NCBI RefSeq assembly: GCF_023072615.1
Contig: NZ_JAKNRW010000023.1
Span: forward strand, 1-64,000
Length of the DNA stretch: 64,000 nucleotides
Direction of reading: 5' to 3'
Source of the DNA: Pseudomonas violetae
GTDB taxonomy: Bacteria > Pseudomonadota > Gammaproteobacteria > Pseudomonadales > Pseudomonadaceae
Under the pieces are notes generated by a model that did not search any database, was not told the DNA's origin, and saw only the letters and a program-made list of their open reading frames with translations. The position numbers were made by a program, and so were the translations under genes. Positions 52,075 through 60,285 of the stretch are shown one piece after another (the first letter of the stretch is position 1; every line of letters begins with the position of its first letter).

Positions 52075-52122
52075 TGAAATAATATGTGTAAATTTTCATG
52101 AAATTTTGATAAAAAAATTTCA
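52075..52122. promoter_or_regulatory. AT-rich operator upstream of the PuuB-like gene
   Basis: TGAAATTTT at 52099-52107 and AAAATTTCA at 52114-52122 form a perfect 9-bp inverted repeat with a six-base spacer, directly before the ribosome-binding sequence. A half-site TGAAAT lies at 52075-52080. A plausible target for the XRE-cupin regulator encoded downstream. Confidence 0.55.
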
Positions 52123-52132
52123 CGAGGTCTGC

Positions 52133-53422
52133 ATGTTTCACCAATCCCCTCAGCATGTCGCCAGCTATTACGCCCACACCTGCGCCGATCGGCTGGTGAA
52201 CCGCGATCCGCTGGTGGGCGAGCAGGACACCGAGGTGCTGATCATCGGGGCTGGTTTCAGCGGTTTGCACACGGCCTTGCGCCTGGCCCTGGCCGGCAAG
52301 CGCGTGACCTTGCTGGAAGCCAGTCGTGTGGCCTGGGCAGCGTCCGGGCGCAATGGTGGGCAGGCCATTCTTGGCTGGTCTTGCGACATGCCGCCGCTGG
52401 AGGCCGCTTTGGGGCACGAGCGCGCGCGACGCCTGTGGGACAGCATGCGCTGGGCAGCGAGGGAACTGCGTGATCTGCCCGGTCGGCATTATTTCGACTG
52501 TGATTACCGGCCCGGTCATCTCTGGACCTCGGTCATGCCGCGACGGGTAAGCCTGCTCACGGACTGGCAACACGAGGCCAGCCACAAATGGGGCCACGAC
52601 GCCTTGCAGTTCATTCCCCGGGCAGAGTTACCGAACTGGGTGGCGAGTGACCGTTACCAGGCCGGCCTGTTCGATCCCGAGGGCGGACACCTCAACCCGT
52701 TGAAACTGGCACTGGGCCTGGCCGCCGCCATCGAGCGCGCCGGCGGCCGTATTCATGAGCAGAGCAAGGCCCTGGAATATCGCCAGGAGCGCGGCGGGTA
52801 TGTGGTCACCACCGAACGTGGGCGCATTCGTGCCGATGTGCTGGTGCTGGCGTGCAATGCGTACCTTGATCAACTGGATCCGCAGCTGTCGAGTTGCGTG
52901 CTGCCGGTCGGTACCTATCAGGTTGCAACCGCACCGCTGGCGGAGCAGCAGGCCATCGCACTGCTGCCGCGCAATGTATGCGTGACCGACAATCAATTCG
53001 TGCTCGATTACTTTCGCCGCACGCCGGATCACCGCCTGCTGTTCGGCGGCGGCTGTACCTACCTGGGCGGCATGCCCAAGGACATTGCCGCCGCGACCCG
53101 ACCCTTCCTGGAGCGGGTATTTCCCCAACTCAAGGGAGTGGAGCTGGAGTTCTCCTGGGGCGGGCATATCGACCTGACCCTCAAGCGCACGCCCGACATC
53201 GGTCGCCGGGGAGCACTCTATTGGCTGCAGGGCTATTCCGGCCACGGCGTGCTGCCGACACTGGCGGGCGCCCGCGCGGTGTCCGACGCGATACTGGGCC
53301 AGCCCGACGACCTTGCATTGTATCAAGGCCTGGTCAACGAACGTTTCCCCGGCGGAAAATACCTGGCCGCGCCGCTGGAAGCCGTGGGCAAGGCCTGGTA
53401 TCGACTGCGCGACAGCCTGTGA
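52133..53422 (+). CDS. FAD-dependent amine oxidase, PuuB-like
   Basis: A 429-residue DAO-family protein. EVLIIGAGFSGLHTALRLAL is the FAD fold, and SGRNGGQAILGWSCDM follows as in PuuB (gamma-glutamylputrescine oxidase). The C-terminus has ELEFSWGGHIDLTLKRTPDI and WLQGYSGHGVLPTLAGA, also typical. It probably oxidises a gamma-glutamylated amine made by the ligase encoded two genes downstream. GAGG is six bases before the ATG at 52133. Confidence 0.85.
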   Translation: MFHQSPQHVASYYAHTCADRLVNRDPLVGEQDTEVLIIGAGFSGLHTALRLALAGKRVTLLEASRVAWAASGRNGGQAILGWSCDMPPLEAALGHERARRLWDSMRWAARELRDLPGRHYFDCDYRPGHLWTSVMPRRVSLLTDWQHEASHKWGHDALQFIPRAELPNWVASDRYQAGLFDPEGGHLNPLKLALGLAAAIERAGGRIHEQSKALEYRQERGGYVVTTERGRIRADVLVLACNAYLDQLDPQLSSCVLPVGTYQVATAPLAEQQAIALLPRNVCVTDNQFVLDYFRRTPDHRLLFGGGCTYLGGMPKDIAAATRPFLERVFPQLKGVELEFSWGGHIDLTLKRTPDIGRRGALYWLQGYSGHGVLPTLAGARAVSDAILGQPDDLALYQGLVNERFPGGKYLAAPLEAVGKAWYRLRDSL

Positions 53423-53447
53423 ACTGCACCATTTCCGGAGCCTTCAG

Positions 53448-54002
53448 ATGGACATGCAAGAAGAGATATCGGCGCTGGCAATCCTGATCCAGGACCTGCG
53501 CAAACACAAAAAGTACACGCTCAAGGAGCTGGCGGACAAAATCGGCCGCTCGGTGGGTTTCCTTTCCCAGGTCGAGCGCGGGTTGTCCCGCCCGACAGTG
53601 GCAGACCTGACGGCCATCAGCGAAACCCTCGGCGTGCCCACCACCTATTTCTACAGCCTGCCCAAACCCATGGCGCTGCCCTGGGTCACGCGCCCGGACG
53701 AACGTCGCACCCTGTATTACGCCGATGGCATTACCGACATCCTGGTCTCGCCGAAAATGCGCGCCTCGTTTTCGATGCTCGAGAGCCGGCTGGAACCAGG
53801 GGCAAGCAGCGGCGAGCGGCACATGAACGACAGCTCGGAGCAGGGTGGTTACGTACTCGAAGGCGAGCTGACGTTGTGGCTCGATGACGCGCAGCCCGTA
53901 ACGCTGCGAACCGGCGACAGCTTTCAACTGGCCAGTCACACCCATTGTCGCTACGGCAATCTTGGTGACCGGCTTACCCGCGTGCTCTGGGTCTACACCT
54001 GA
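53448..54002 (+). CDS. XRE-family regulator with cupin, PuuR-like
   Basis: A 184-residue protein. HTH at residues 12-66 (LRKHKKYTLKELADKIGRSV, GFLSQVERGLSRPTVADLTA), cupin from about 105 (LEPGASSGERHMNDSSEQGG, YVLEGELTLWLDD). PuuR-type proteins repress polyamine catabolism genes. It lies between the oxidase gene and the ligase gene in one operon and probably regulates it. ATG at 53448 follows CGGAG. Confidence 0.87.
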   Translation: MDMQEEISALAILIQDLRKHKKYTLKELADKIGRSVGFLSQVERGLSRPTVADLTAISETLGVPTTYFYSLPKPMALPWVTRPDERRTLYYADGITDILVSPKMRASFSMLESRLEPGASSGERHMNDSSEQGGYVLEGELTLWLDDAQPVTLRTGDSFQLASHTHCRYGNLGDRLTRVLWVYT

Positions 54003-54021
54003 TAAAACAACAAGGAACACA

Positions 54022-55371
54022 ATGATGGATGCTGTCTGCTCTGATCTGGTTGCTGAAGTACGTGCGTTTCGTCAGCGCTTTCCGGACGTTCGCTATGTCG
54101 ACCTGATCGCCCTGGATATCCCCGGGCACTTCTATGGCAAGCGCTACCCGATCGAGATGCTCGAAAAGGTCGCGGCCGGAAGCGTTCTCAAACTGCCGCA
54201 GAACTGCGTGTTGCTGGGCACCCAGGGCGGCCTGTTCAAGATCGGTGACTACTGTTTCAACGACGGTGACCCGGATGCCACCCGCCGCCTCGTGCCCGGT
54301 ACGCTGAAGCTGGTGAACTGGGAAAAGCAACCTTTGGGGCAGATGCTGATTACCTCCGATGGCACCGCCAAGCCGATCGAATTCGAGCCTCGCGAGGTCC
54401 TGGCGCAGGTACTGCAACGGCTCAGGGGCAAGGGCATTTTTCCGGTGGTGGCCTTCGAACTGGAGTTCTATCTGTTCGATCGTCAGTTGCGCGACGGCCT
54501 TCCGCAGTTTGCCCGGGACCCGCTGAGCGACGATGCCGATGATCAACCGAACATGCACATCGAGCGCCTGTCGCGTTTTTCCACGGTGCTGGATGACATG
54601 GTCGAAACCGCGCGGGCGCAAGGTATCGAAACTACCGTGATCACGGCGGAGTTGGGGCCCGGTCAGTTCGAGATCAACTTCGGCCACCTCGATGATGGGT
54701 TGCGCGCCGCAGACTGGGCGGCCCTGTTCTGTCGCAGCACCCGGGGCGTGGCGCTCAAGCACAACTACCGCGCCAGCTTCATGGCCAAGCCCTATGTGCA
54801 GCATCCCGGCAGCGGCATGCATGTGCATGTCAGCCTCTACGATGAGGCCGGTCACAACCTGCTGGCAGCCAACAACCAGCAACCCTTGCGTCATGCGGTC
54901 GCCGGCTGCCTTGAAGTGTTGCCACACTGCATGCCGATCTTCGCCCCGAATCACAATGCCATGCGCCGCCTCAGTGGCACGGTCAACACCGCCACCCACG
55001 CCAGTTGGGGCTACGAAGACCGCGACGCGTGCCTGCGGGTACCGGATTCGGATGCGAAAAACCTGCGGGTCGAACATCGCCTCGCCGGCGCCGATGCCAA
55101 TCCTTACCTGGTGCTGGCGGCGATTCTAGTGGGTCTGGAACAAGGCCTGGAGGCCGGCCGTGAACCGATACCTGCGCTGAACGAAGATCGTACCAGTGGC
55201 ATTGATTTCCCCACGCAAATGCTCGAAGCGGTGCAGGCCATGCAAGGCCATGCATCATTGCGCGAAGGCTTGGGTGCGGAGTTTGTAGATGTTTACTGCG
55301 AGAACAAGCGGCAGGATCATTTGGCATTCATGAACGAAATCAGCGCGCGGGAATATCGCTGGTTCATGTAA
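54022..55371 (+). CDS. Glutamine synthetase-family ligase, PuuA-like
   Basis: A 449-residue protein. The beta-grasp N-terminus is followed by the catalytic domain: AFELEFYLFD, AELGPGQFEINFGHLD, GSGMHVHVSLYDEAG, AKPYVQHPGSGMHVH, NTATHASWGYEDRDACLRVP and VEHRLAGADANPYLVLAAIL. These correspond to gamma-glutamylpolyamine synthetases. It would join glutamate to putrescine or a similar amine using ATP. AAGGAAC precedes the ATG. No puuC/puuD-type gene is adjacent. Confidence 0.88.
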   Translation: MMDAVCSDLVAEVRAFRQRFPDVRYVDLIALDIPGHFYGKRYPIEMLEKVAAGSVLKLPQNCVLLGTQGGLFKIGDYCFNDGDPDATRRLVPGTLKLVNWEKQPLGQMLITSDGTAKPIEFEPREVLAQVLQRLRGKGIFPVVAFELEFYLFDRQLRDGLPQFARDPLSDDADDQPNMHIERLSRFSTVLDDMVETARAQGIETTVITAELGPGQFEINFGHLDDGLRAADWAALFCRSTRGVALKHNYRASFMAKPYVQHPGSGMHVHVSLYDEAGHNLLAANNQQPLRHAVAGCLEVLPHCMPIFAPNHNAMRRLSGTVNTATHASWGYEDRDACLRVPDSDAKNLRVEHRLAGADANPYLVLAAILVGLEQGLEAGREPIPALNEDRTSGIDFPTQMLEAVQAMQGHASLREGLGAEFVDVYCENKRQDHLAFMNEISAREYRWFM

Positions 55372-55443
55372 TCCACCCTCAAAAAATATGTGGATATATA
55401 AGGGCTTAGAGACCTTAGTAACTTTACGGTTAATTAAAACATC

Positions 55444-55546
55444 TTGTTACAGTAGGAAATATTCAGTAATATCCGCCCCGCGTTCACCACCACGGTTTAT
55501 GCATTTTTAAGTCCCAGGCGTCCATCAGCTGCCTGGGATTTTTTTT
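55444..55546 (+). ncRNA. Candidate sRNA with own promoter and terminator
   Basis: TTGTTA (55444-55449) and TAATAT (55467-55472) are 17 bases apart, a good sigma-70 promoter. A start near 55479 would give about 67 bases ending at a strong terminator: TCCCAGGC (55512-55519), loop, GCCTGGGA (55531-55538), then eight T. The body (CGTTCACCACCACGG) is single-stranded and C-rich. No open frame with a ribosome-binding sequence lies inside. I do not recognise it as a known RNA. Confidence 0.5.
55512..55546 (+). terminator. Rho-independent terminator
   Basis: An 8-bp GC-rich stem with an 11-base loop followed by eight consecutive T. It ends the candidate sRNA, and could also end the PuuA-like transcript. 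Confidence 0.88.
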
Positions 55547-55576
55547 GCGCGGGATTTACCGGTAGGGGTGTCACCT

Positions 55577-55804
55577 TCACGGCAGCGCCTCCCACCTGAC
55601 GTCGGTCAACCCGCACAGTTGCGCCTGCGTCCGCAGTTTGGCAAGCCCCTGCTGGTCCGGATCCTCGCCATAGGCCAGGCCGACACCTGCGTGCAGACAG
55701 GCGTAGTACCAGGCATCGGCATCGGTCATGTGTGAGTCGGGCTGGACAAAAACCTGTCGAGCATCGTTCAAGCGATACGTGATTTGAAAATGAAGGGCGC
55801 GCAT
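55577..55804 (-). CDS. DUF6555-like small protein
   Basis: A 75-residue protein: ALHFQITYRLNDARQVFVQP, then HMTDADAWYYACLHAGVG and a C-terminal GLTDVRWEALP. The TDADAWxxAC block fits DUF6555, a Pseudomonas family. TGGAG precedes the ATG. Function unknown. It lies 123 bases after tssA on the same strand. Confidence 0.7.
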   Translation of the reverse strand: MRALHFQITYRLNDARQVFVQPDSHMTDADAWYYACLHAGVGLAYGEDPDQQGLAKLRTQAQLCGLTDVRWEALP

Positions 55805-55927
55805 CCGATTCTCCAGGCGAAGCCACTACGACCCTAATGGCTCATGGCCAGTTCCCTTTCTTTTTGGATCCCCCCGGGCGTCTGGTGTGAAACCGGCTCC
55901 ACTGAGCCAGCTCGCGAAGGCGATGTA

Positions 55928-57016
55928 TCAGCCTTTCGATTCCTTCGTCCCCAGCACATCACGGATGCTGTCCACCACGTTGCTGTCCTTGATCACATCG
56001 TTCAGCCAGCCCTCAAGCGGCATGTTGCCCCATTTGATCGCGCGTTCGATCAGGTACGGCACCGGGCTTTGCGGTTCGGTCTGCTTGAAAAACTGGGCGA
56101 TGCCCGCCAGCTGGGTGAAGGCCTCGTCGCGGGTCAGGGGGGTGGTGCGCAAGGGGATGGACGAAGGATCTGGCTGGGTCTGGGTCATGGAGGCACCTGC
56201 GGGTTGGTCGACAACGCTTGGCGGGACGGGCGCAACGGGGGCGGGGTACAGCTCGATGCCGCGGTCCTTGAGCAGTTTCTCGGCCAGTTGCCCGGCACGG
56301 GTCAGCACGTCCGTCAGTGCGGCGAAACTTGGCGCATCCACGCCAAACAGCCGGTCTGTGGTGCTCTGCAACTGCTGGCAGGCTCGCAGGCTGGCGGCGA
56401 TTTCGCCGGCCTTGAGGCGCAGGTGGTCGGAGTCGGTCAGCACCACCGAACGCTGGAACACCTCGGCGTTGATCTTGCCTTCATCAATCGCGGCACGCAT
56501 GGCCTGGGGATTTTGCAGCGCGAGGTTTTCGATGTGCCGGGATTCGTCATACCGCAGCAGGCCGAACTGTTGCCCCTGGGTAATCGGCAATCCACCGACG
56601 ACGTCCGCCAGCGAAGCTTTCAACCACGCCAGGCGCGCGGCGCGTTCATCAAGCCCGTCTTCCAGGGATGGGAACAGGTCCGCCCAGAACGAATCAAGAA
56701 TGCGCTCGGCCAGTGTCAGGCCGAAGGTGATGCCGATGAAATGGTATTTATGCGCCAGGCCTTCACTGAGCCAGGCGACCAGCATCAGGTCCTTGCTCTG
56801 GCGAGCCAGGCCTTGTGCAGCCAAGGTGATGGTCAGGTCCCAATCCGAAGATTTGAGGTCGGTTTGCCAATCACCCTGGGTGAGATAATCGGGGTCTGCT
56901 CGACGCGCTTCTTTCACCTGGTCGAACAAGGTGGAAAAGCTCAGGTCTTCACCGCTCCCCTCGTTGATGGGCGCTGTCAGTTCGGCCAGGGAAAGGTCGT
57001 TGAGAAATTCAGACAT
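55928..57016 (-). CDS. tssA: Type VI secretion system protein TssA
   Basis: A 362-residue protein. The N-terminal ImpA domain includes FSTLFDQVKEARRADPDYLT and GLTLAERILDSFWADLFPSL, EDGLDERAARLAWL. The C-terminal block SPVPYLIERAIKWGNMPLEG is the VasJ/TssA end. TssA coordinates baseplate, sheath and tube assembly. ATG at 57016 (MSEFLND) chosen over one two codons upstream. It lies downstream of hcp with a terminator in between. Confidence 0.9.
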   Translation of the reverse strand: MSEFLNDLSLAELTAPINEGSGEDLSFSTLFDQVKEARRADPDYLTQGDWQTDLKSSDWDLTITLAAQGLARQSKDLMLVAWLSEGLAHKYHFIGITFGLTLAERILDSFWADLFPSLEDGLDERAARLAWLKASLADVVGGLPITQGQQFGLLRYDESRHIENLALQNPQAMRAAIDEGKINAEVFQRSVVLTDSDHLRLKAGEIAASLRACQQLQSTTDRLFGVDAPSFAALTDVLTRAGQLAEKLLKDRGIELYPAPVAPVPPSVVDQPAGASMTQTQPDPSSIPLRTTPLTRDEAFTQLAGIAQFFKQTEPQSPVPYLIERAIKWGNMPLEGWLNDVIKDSNVVDSIRDVLGTKESKG

Positions 57017-57030
57017 AGGCAACTCTGATC

Positions 57031-57069
57031 AAGATAAAAGAACACCGCGCCCGGACGACAGGCGCGGTG
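57031..57069 (-). terminator. Terminator between hcp and tssA
   Basis: On the minus strand CACCGCGCC pairs with GGCGCGGTG and is followed by TTCTTTTATC. A second hairpin, GCGGGCC/GGCCCGC at 57076-57097, lies between it and the hcp stop. Partial termination would keep tssA expression below that of hcp. Confidence 0.75.
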
Positions 57070-57110
57070 CTTAGTGCGGGCCGCTCGCACGGCCCGCTAA
57101 CGCAACGGAC

Positions 57111-57629
57111 TTAAGCGAACACCTTGTTCGCCGTACGATCCCAACCGCCGGTGACGTTGCCGCCACCCTGGCCATCGGCACGGCTCTGCTGGGTGTAAGT
57201 GGTCTTGATGCGCGCGAAGTTGAAGCTGATCTCCTCGATCGGCAGGTCGCTGACCGCCTTGTCTTCACCGCCCTGGCTGCCGCCGGCGACGGCCTTGACG
57301 GAAGACACCACGACTTCTTCCAGGTTGATGGTCAGGTAGGTGACCTTGTCACCACCGGCGCGGTTGACGTTCAGCTGGATCTTGGCAATGTGAGTACCCT
57401 TGCAGCAGGCTTCGAACAGCTTGGCCGAAGCCTTGTCCACGGCCTTGCGGATGCTGAAGTCGCTCAACGCCACACGCTCCGACGAAGCACCGCCCGAAGA
57501 GCTTGCAGTCGCGGAGGTGGCCTGGGTGGCGCCATACTCGTAGCCCAGCACTTCGATCCAATCCTTGTGCTTGTCGTCCAGTACTTCGCCTGGAATGCCT
57601 TCGATCTGGATGTATGCGTCAAATGCCAT
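57111..57629 (-). CDS. hcp: Type VI secretion tube protein Hcp
   Basis: A 172-residue protein. AFDAYIQIEGIPGEVLDDKH, KDWIEVLGYEYGATQ, LSDFSIRKAVDKASAKLFEA and NFARIKTTYTQQSRADGQGG match Hcp1-type tube proteins, which form stacked hexameric rings and are secreted. AAGGAGA precedes the ATG. An upstream open frame of 17 codons is not part of the protein. It has a 160-base leader and probably its own promoter. Confidence 0.94.
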   Translation of the reverse strand: MAFDAYIQIEGIPGEVLDDKHKDWIEVLGYEYGATQATSATASSSGGASSERVALSDFSIRKAVDKASAKLFEACCKGTHIAKIQLNVNRAGGDKVTYLTINLEEVVVSSVKAVAGGSQGGEDKAVSDLPIEEISFNFARIKTTYTQQSRADGQGGGNVTGGWDRTANKVFA

Positions 57630-57692
57630 TTCTAATTTCTCCTTACCTTCATTTAAGGTGCCGCTGCAAGCAGTCGACAACCCTTCGTTTTA

Positions 57693-57718
57693 ACCTCTTT
57701 GAAATGATCAAAAGAGGT
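57693..57718. repeat. Inverted repeat upstream of hcp
   Basis: ACCTCTTT (57693-57700) and AAAGAGGT (57711-57718) are perfect 8-bp arms. On the minus strand they lie between the stop of the IcmF/OmpA hybrid gene and hcp, followed by TTAAAAC. Either a weak terminator or an operator. Confidence 0.5.
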
Positions 57719-57789
57719 GTCTTACCGTTGCCCGGCTCTTGCATCGAAACGACCCGGGCAGCGATTTTTCTTGCTCTGGCGGCGCGGGG

Positions 57790-60285
57790 TCAGTTGATGG
57801 CCCGTACTTCGATTTCCACCCGACGGTTCGGCTCCAGACACTGGATCAGCTGCGCCCGGGGTTGCGTCGCATCGCATTTGACCAAGGGCTTGGAGCTGCC
57901 TTCGCCGATGGCTTCGACCAGCTCACCGGGCACACCTTTGCCCACCAGATAAGTCTTGATGGTCTGCGCGCGCTGCTGGGACACCTGCAAGTTACTCTGC
58001 GGGTCGCCCAATTGATCGGCATGCCCGGCGATGATGATCTTGCCGATGTCCCGAGTGTTCAGCAGCTTGCTGGCGATGCTGCTGAGCTGGCTCTGTCCTG
58101 CGGCTTTCAGGCTCTGGAAGTCAGCGCGGCCGAAGGCGAACAGGGTGTCCGATTCCAGGGTAATGGTCTCGATCGAGCGCAATGACTGGGTCAGCAGGCT
58201 GTTGATGTAGTTGCGCGAGCTGGACGTGAGGAACGCGTTGTCGAGAATGCGCGGCACGTCTTGCTCGTGGATCTGGTCGCTGTAGAAATTGATCTGCCGG
58301 CTGGCGTACTCGTAGTCCTGATTCGCCCCTGCCACGCCGTTGGCCGCACCGATGGACTTGCCGGTCTGGCGGGCAATCGCGGGGTACCAGTAGTCCGGTA
58401 TTTTCGCCTTGAGGAACGCTGGGTCAGCCTTCTCGCGCTGGGCCCTGGATAGCATCACGTAGGTGTCCAGAGTGGTCTTGCCGAAGGCGGCGATGGACTG
58501 TGCGCGGTTATCGTCAGGCAGGGCCTTGGGCTCTACGCTGTCGATACCGGTCACGGGCAACAGTTGGTGGGTGTTGCGCTGGTACACCTTGAGCGTGGTC
58601 AGCAGGTACAGCGAGCGTGTCAGGTTGTCCGCCGTCGGCTTGAGCATCACGCTTTCCAGACGGCTGAAATAATCGCTGCGCAGCAGTGGCTCGACTTTGT
58701 AGCCCTGATACAGCCCCAGGCGCATGCGCAGCGGCACTCCGTCCTGGTGATGCTGAGCGTAGTAGTGGGCAGTCCAGAAGCGCATGCGGTCCAGGGTTTG
58801 CCACGCGGTGTATTGACCTGTCGCCGCCGCGTCAGCGGACGCGGCCTGGGCCAGTTCCGTGGCGATGCCCTGCACGGTGTCGCGGTTGTTCACATAAGAC
58901 CAGCCCAGCAGGCCGCACAACAGCATCGCCAGCACGCCCGTGCCACCCATCCAGGCCGCCTTGCGTCGACGCTCGCGGTGGTTGGTGGTGTAAAGCGCCA
59001 CCAGATGCTGGTCCGGGATAATCACTTTGCGGAACAGGCTATTGATGAACATCGGACGCGGTTGCGCGTCGCCGCTGACAATCGCCTGATCGCTTTCCAG
59101 GGAAAAGCGCTCGGTGACCTGGCGGGCATGGCCACCCAGCTCCGGCTGGTCGGCGTCCAGGGCGCTGGTGAAATAGAAGCCGCGCAGCAGTTCGGCCTTT
59201 TGGTACGGGTTGGCGCGCAACAGCGCGTCGACAAACAATCGCAGGCGCGGTTTCAGCGCCGCCAGTTCCAGCGGGAAGCGGTACACCGCCGAATCCTGAC
59301 GGGTGATCTGAATGTCCTGGGTCACCAATTGTCGGCTCGCCACCTGTTGCCAATAGGCAACCAGTTCGTCCATCGCTACACCGAATTGCCGGCCCCAATC
59401 AGCCTGCTCATAGCCTTTGTGGGCAAAGGTCTTGCCCATCACTTCGCCGCGGGCCGCTTCATCCAGCTGGCGGTAGAAGGGCGCGAAGCCCGGCACTAAA
59501 TCGCACTTGGTGAACACCAGGTACACCGGCAGGCGTACTTCCAGCAGCGCGTGGGTTTCCTGAATGCGTTCGCGCAAGCGCTTGGCGATGCGCTCCTGGT
59601 CGTCGAGGGACGCCTGCAGGATGTCGTGGATGCTCACCGTCACGATCAAGCCATTGAGCGGCCGGCGTTGGCGATGCTGACGCAGCAGCTGCAGGAAGGC
59701 GCGCCACTTGCCGGCTTCTTCCTGGTTGTTCATGTAGCGTCCGGCGGTGTCCAGCAACACGGCTTCGGAGCTGAAAAACCAGTCGCAATTGCGCGTGCCG
59801 CCCAACCCCGCGACCCGGGCGCCTTCGCGTTCGGCATAGGGGAAACTCAAGCCCGACTGATAGAGCATGGTGCTCTTGCCGGCCGCTGGCTGGCCGATCA
59901 CCAAGTACCAGGGCAGGGCGTACAACGCGTCCTTGGGATTGCTCCCCCGGGGCTTGTTGTTGTGCAGGCGTTCGATGCTTTGCAGCAGGCGTTCGCGCAG
60001 CAGGCTGACTTCCTCGCGGTCCGCCGGGCTGGCGTTCAGCACGGCCTGGTCGGCGTCATCACGTAGCAGGCCTTCGAGGTTGTGATGCCGCGAGACCCCG
60101 CGATAAAGCAGCAGTACGTAGCCGGACGACAGCAGTACAAACACGCCGATACCGCTGAGCAAGCTGTTCAGCGAACTGAAACCGAGCGCCCGCCCGATGC
60201 CCCAGACCAAAAAGATCGTGAGGAAGAAGGCGACACCCAAAAAGTAGGGTTGATACCGCAAGAAGTAATACTTGATCTTGTTCAT
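57790..60285 (-). CDS. IcmF/TssM-like N-terminal GTPase-type protein fused to OmpA domain
   Basis: An 831-residue protein. Two helices at residues about 14-62; a P-loop LVIGQPAAGKSTMLYQSGLS near 130; IcmF region VFTKCDLVPGFAPFYRQLDE; a third helix near 455-475. The last 120 residues are an OmpA-like peptidoglycan-binding domain: LFAFGRADF, IAGHADQLGDPQSNLQVSQQ and NRRVEIEV. A normal TssM is over 1100 residues and lacks OmpA; a separate full TssM is encoded upstream at 61240. It overlaps tagF by four bases (ATGA). It may anchor the membrane complex to peptidoglycan in place of, or beside, TssL/TagL. Confidence 0.82.
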   Translation of the reverse strand: MNKIKYYFLRYQPYFLGVAFFLTIFLVWGIGRALGFSSLNSLLSGIGVFVLLSSGYVLLLYRGVSRHHNLEGLLRDDADQAVLNASPADREEVSLLRERLLQSIERLHNNKPRGSNPKDALYALPWYLVIGQPAAGKSTMLYQSGLSFPYAEREGARVAGLGGTRNCDWFFSSEAVLLDTAGRYMNNQEEAGKWRAFLQLLRQHRQRRPLNGLIVTVSIHDILQASLDDQERIAKRLRERIQETHALLEVRLPVYLVFTKCDLVPGFAPFYRQLDEAARGEVMGKTFAHKGYEQADWGRQFGVAMDELVAYWQQVASRQLVTQDIQITRQDSAVYRFPLELAALKPRLRLFVDALLRANPYQKAELLRGFYFTSALDADQPELGGHARQVTERFSLESDQAIVSGDAQPRPMFINSLFRKVIIPDQHLVALYTTNHRERRRKAAWMGGTGVLAMLLCGLLGWSYVNNRDTVQGIATELAQAASADAAATGQYTAWQTLDRMRFWTAHYYAQHHQDGVPLRMRLGLYQGYKVEPLLRSDYFSRLESVMLKPTADNLTRSLYLLTTLKVYQRNTHQLLPVTGIDSVEPKALPDDNRAQSIAAFGKTTLDTYVMLSRAQREKADPAFLKAKIPDYWYPAIARQTGKSIGAANGVAGANQDYEYASRQINFYSDQIHEQDVPRILDNAFLTSSSRNYINSLLTQSLRSIETITLESDTLFAFGRADFQSLKAAGQSQLSSIASKLLNTRDIGKIIIAGHADQLGDPQSNLQVSQQRAQTIKTYLVGKGVPGELVEAIGEGSSKPLVKCDATQPRAQLIQCLEPNRRVEIEVRAIN

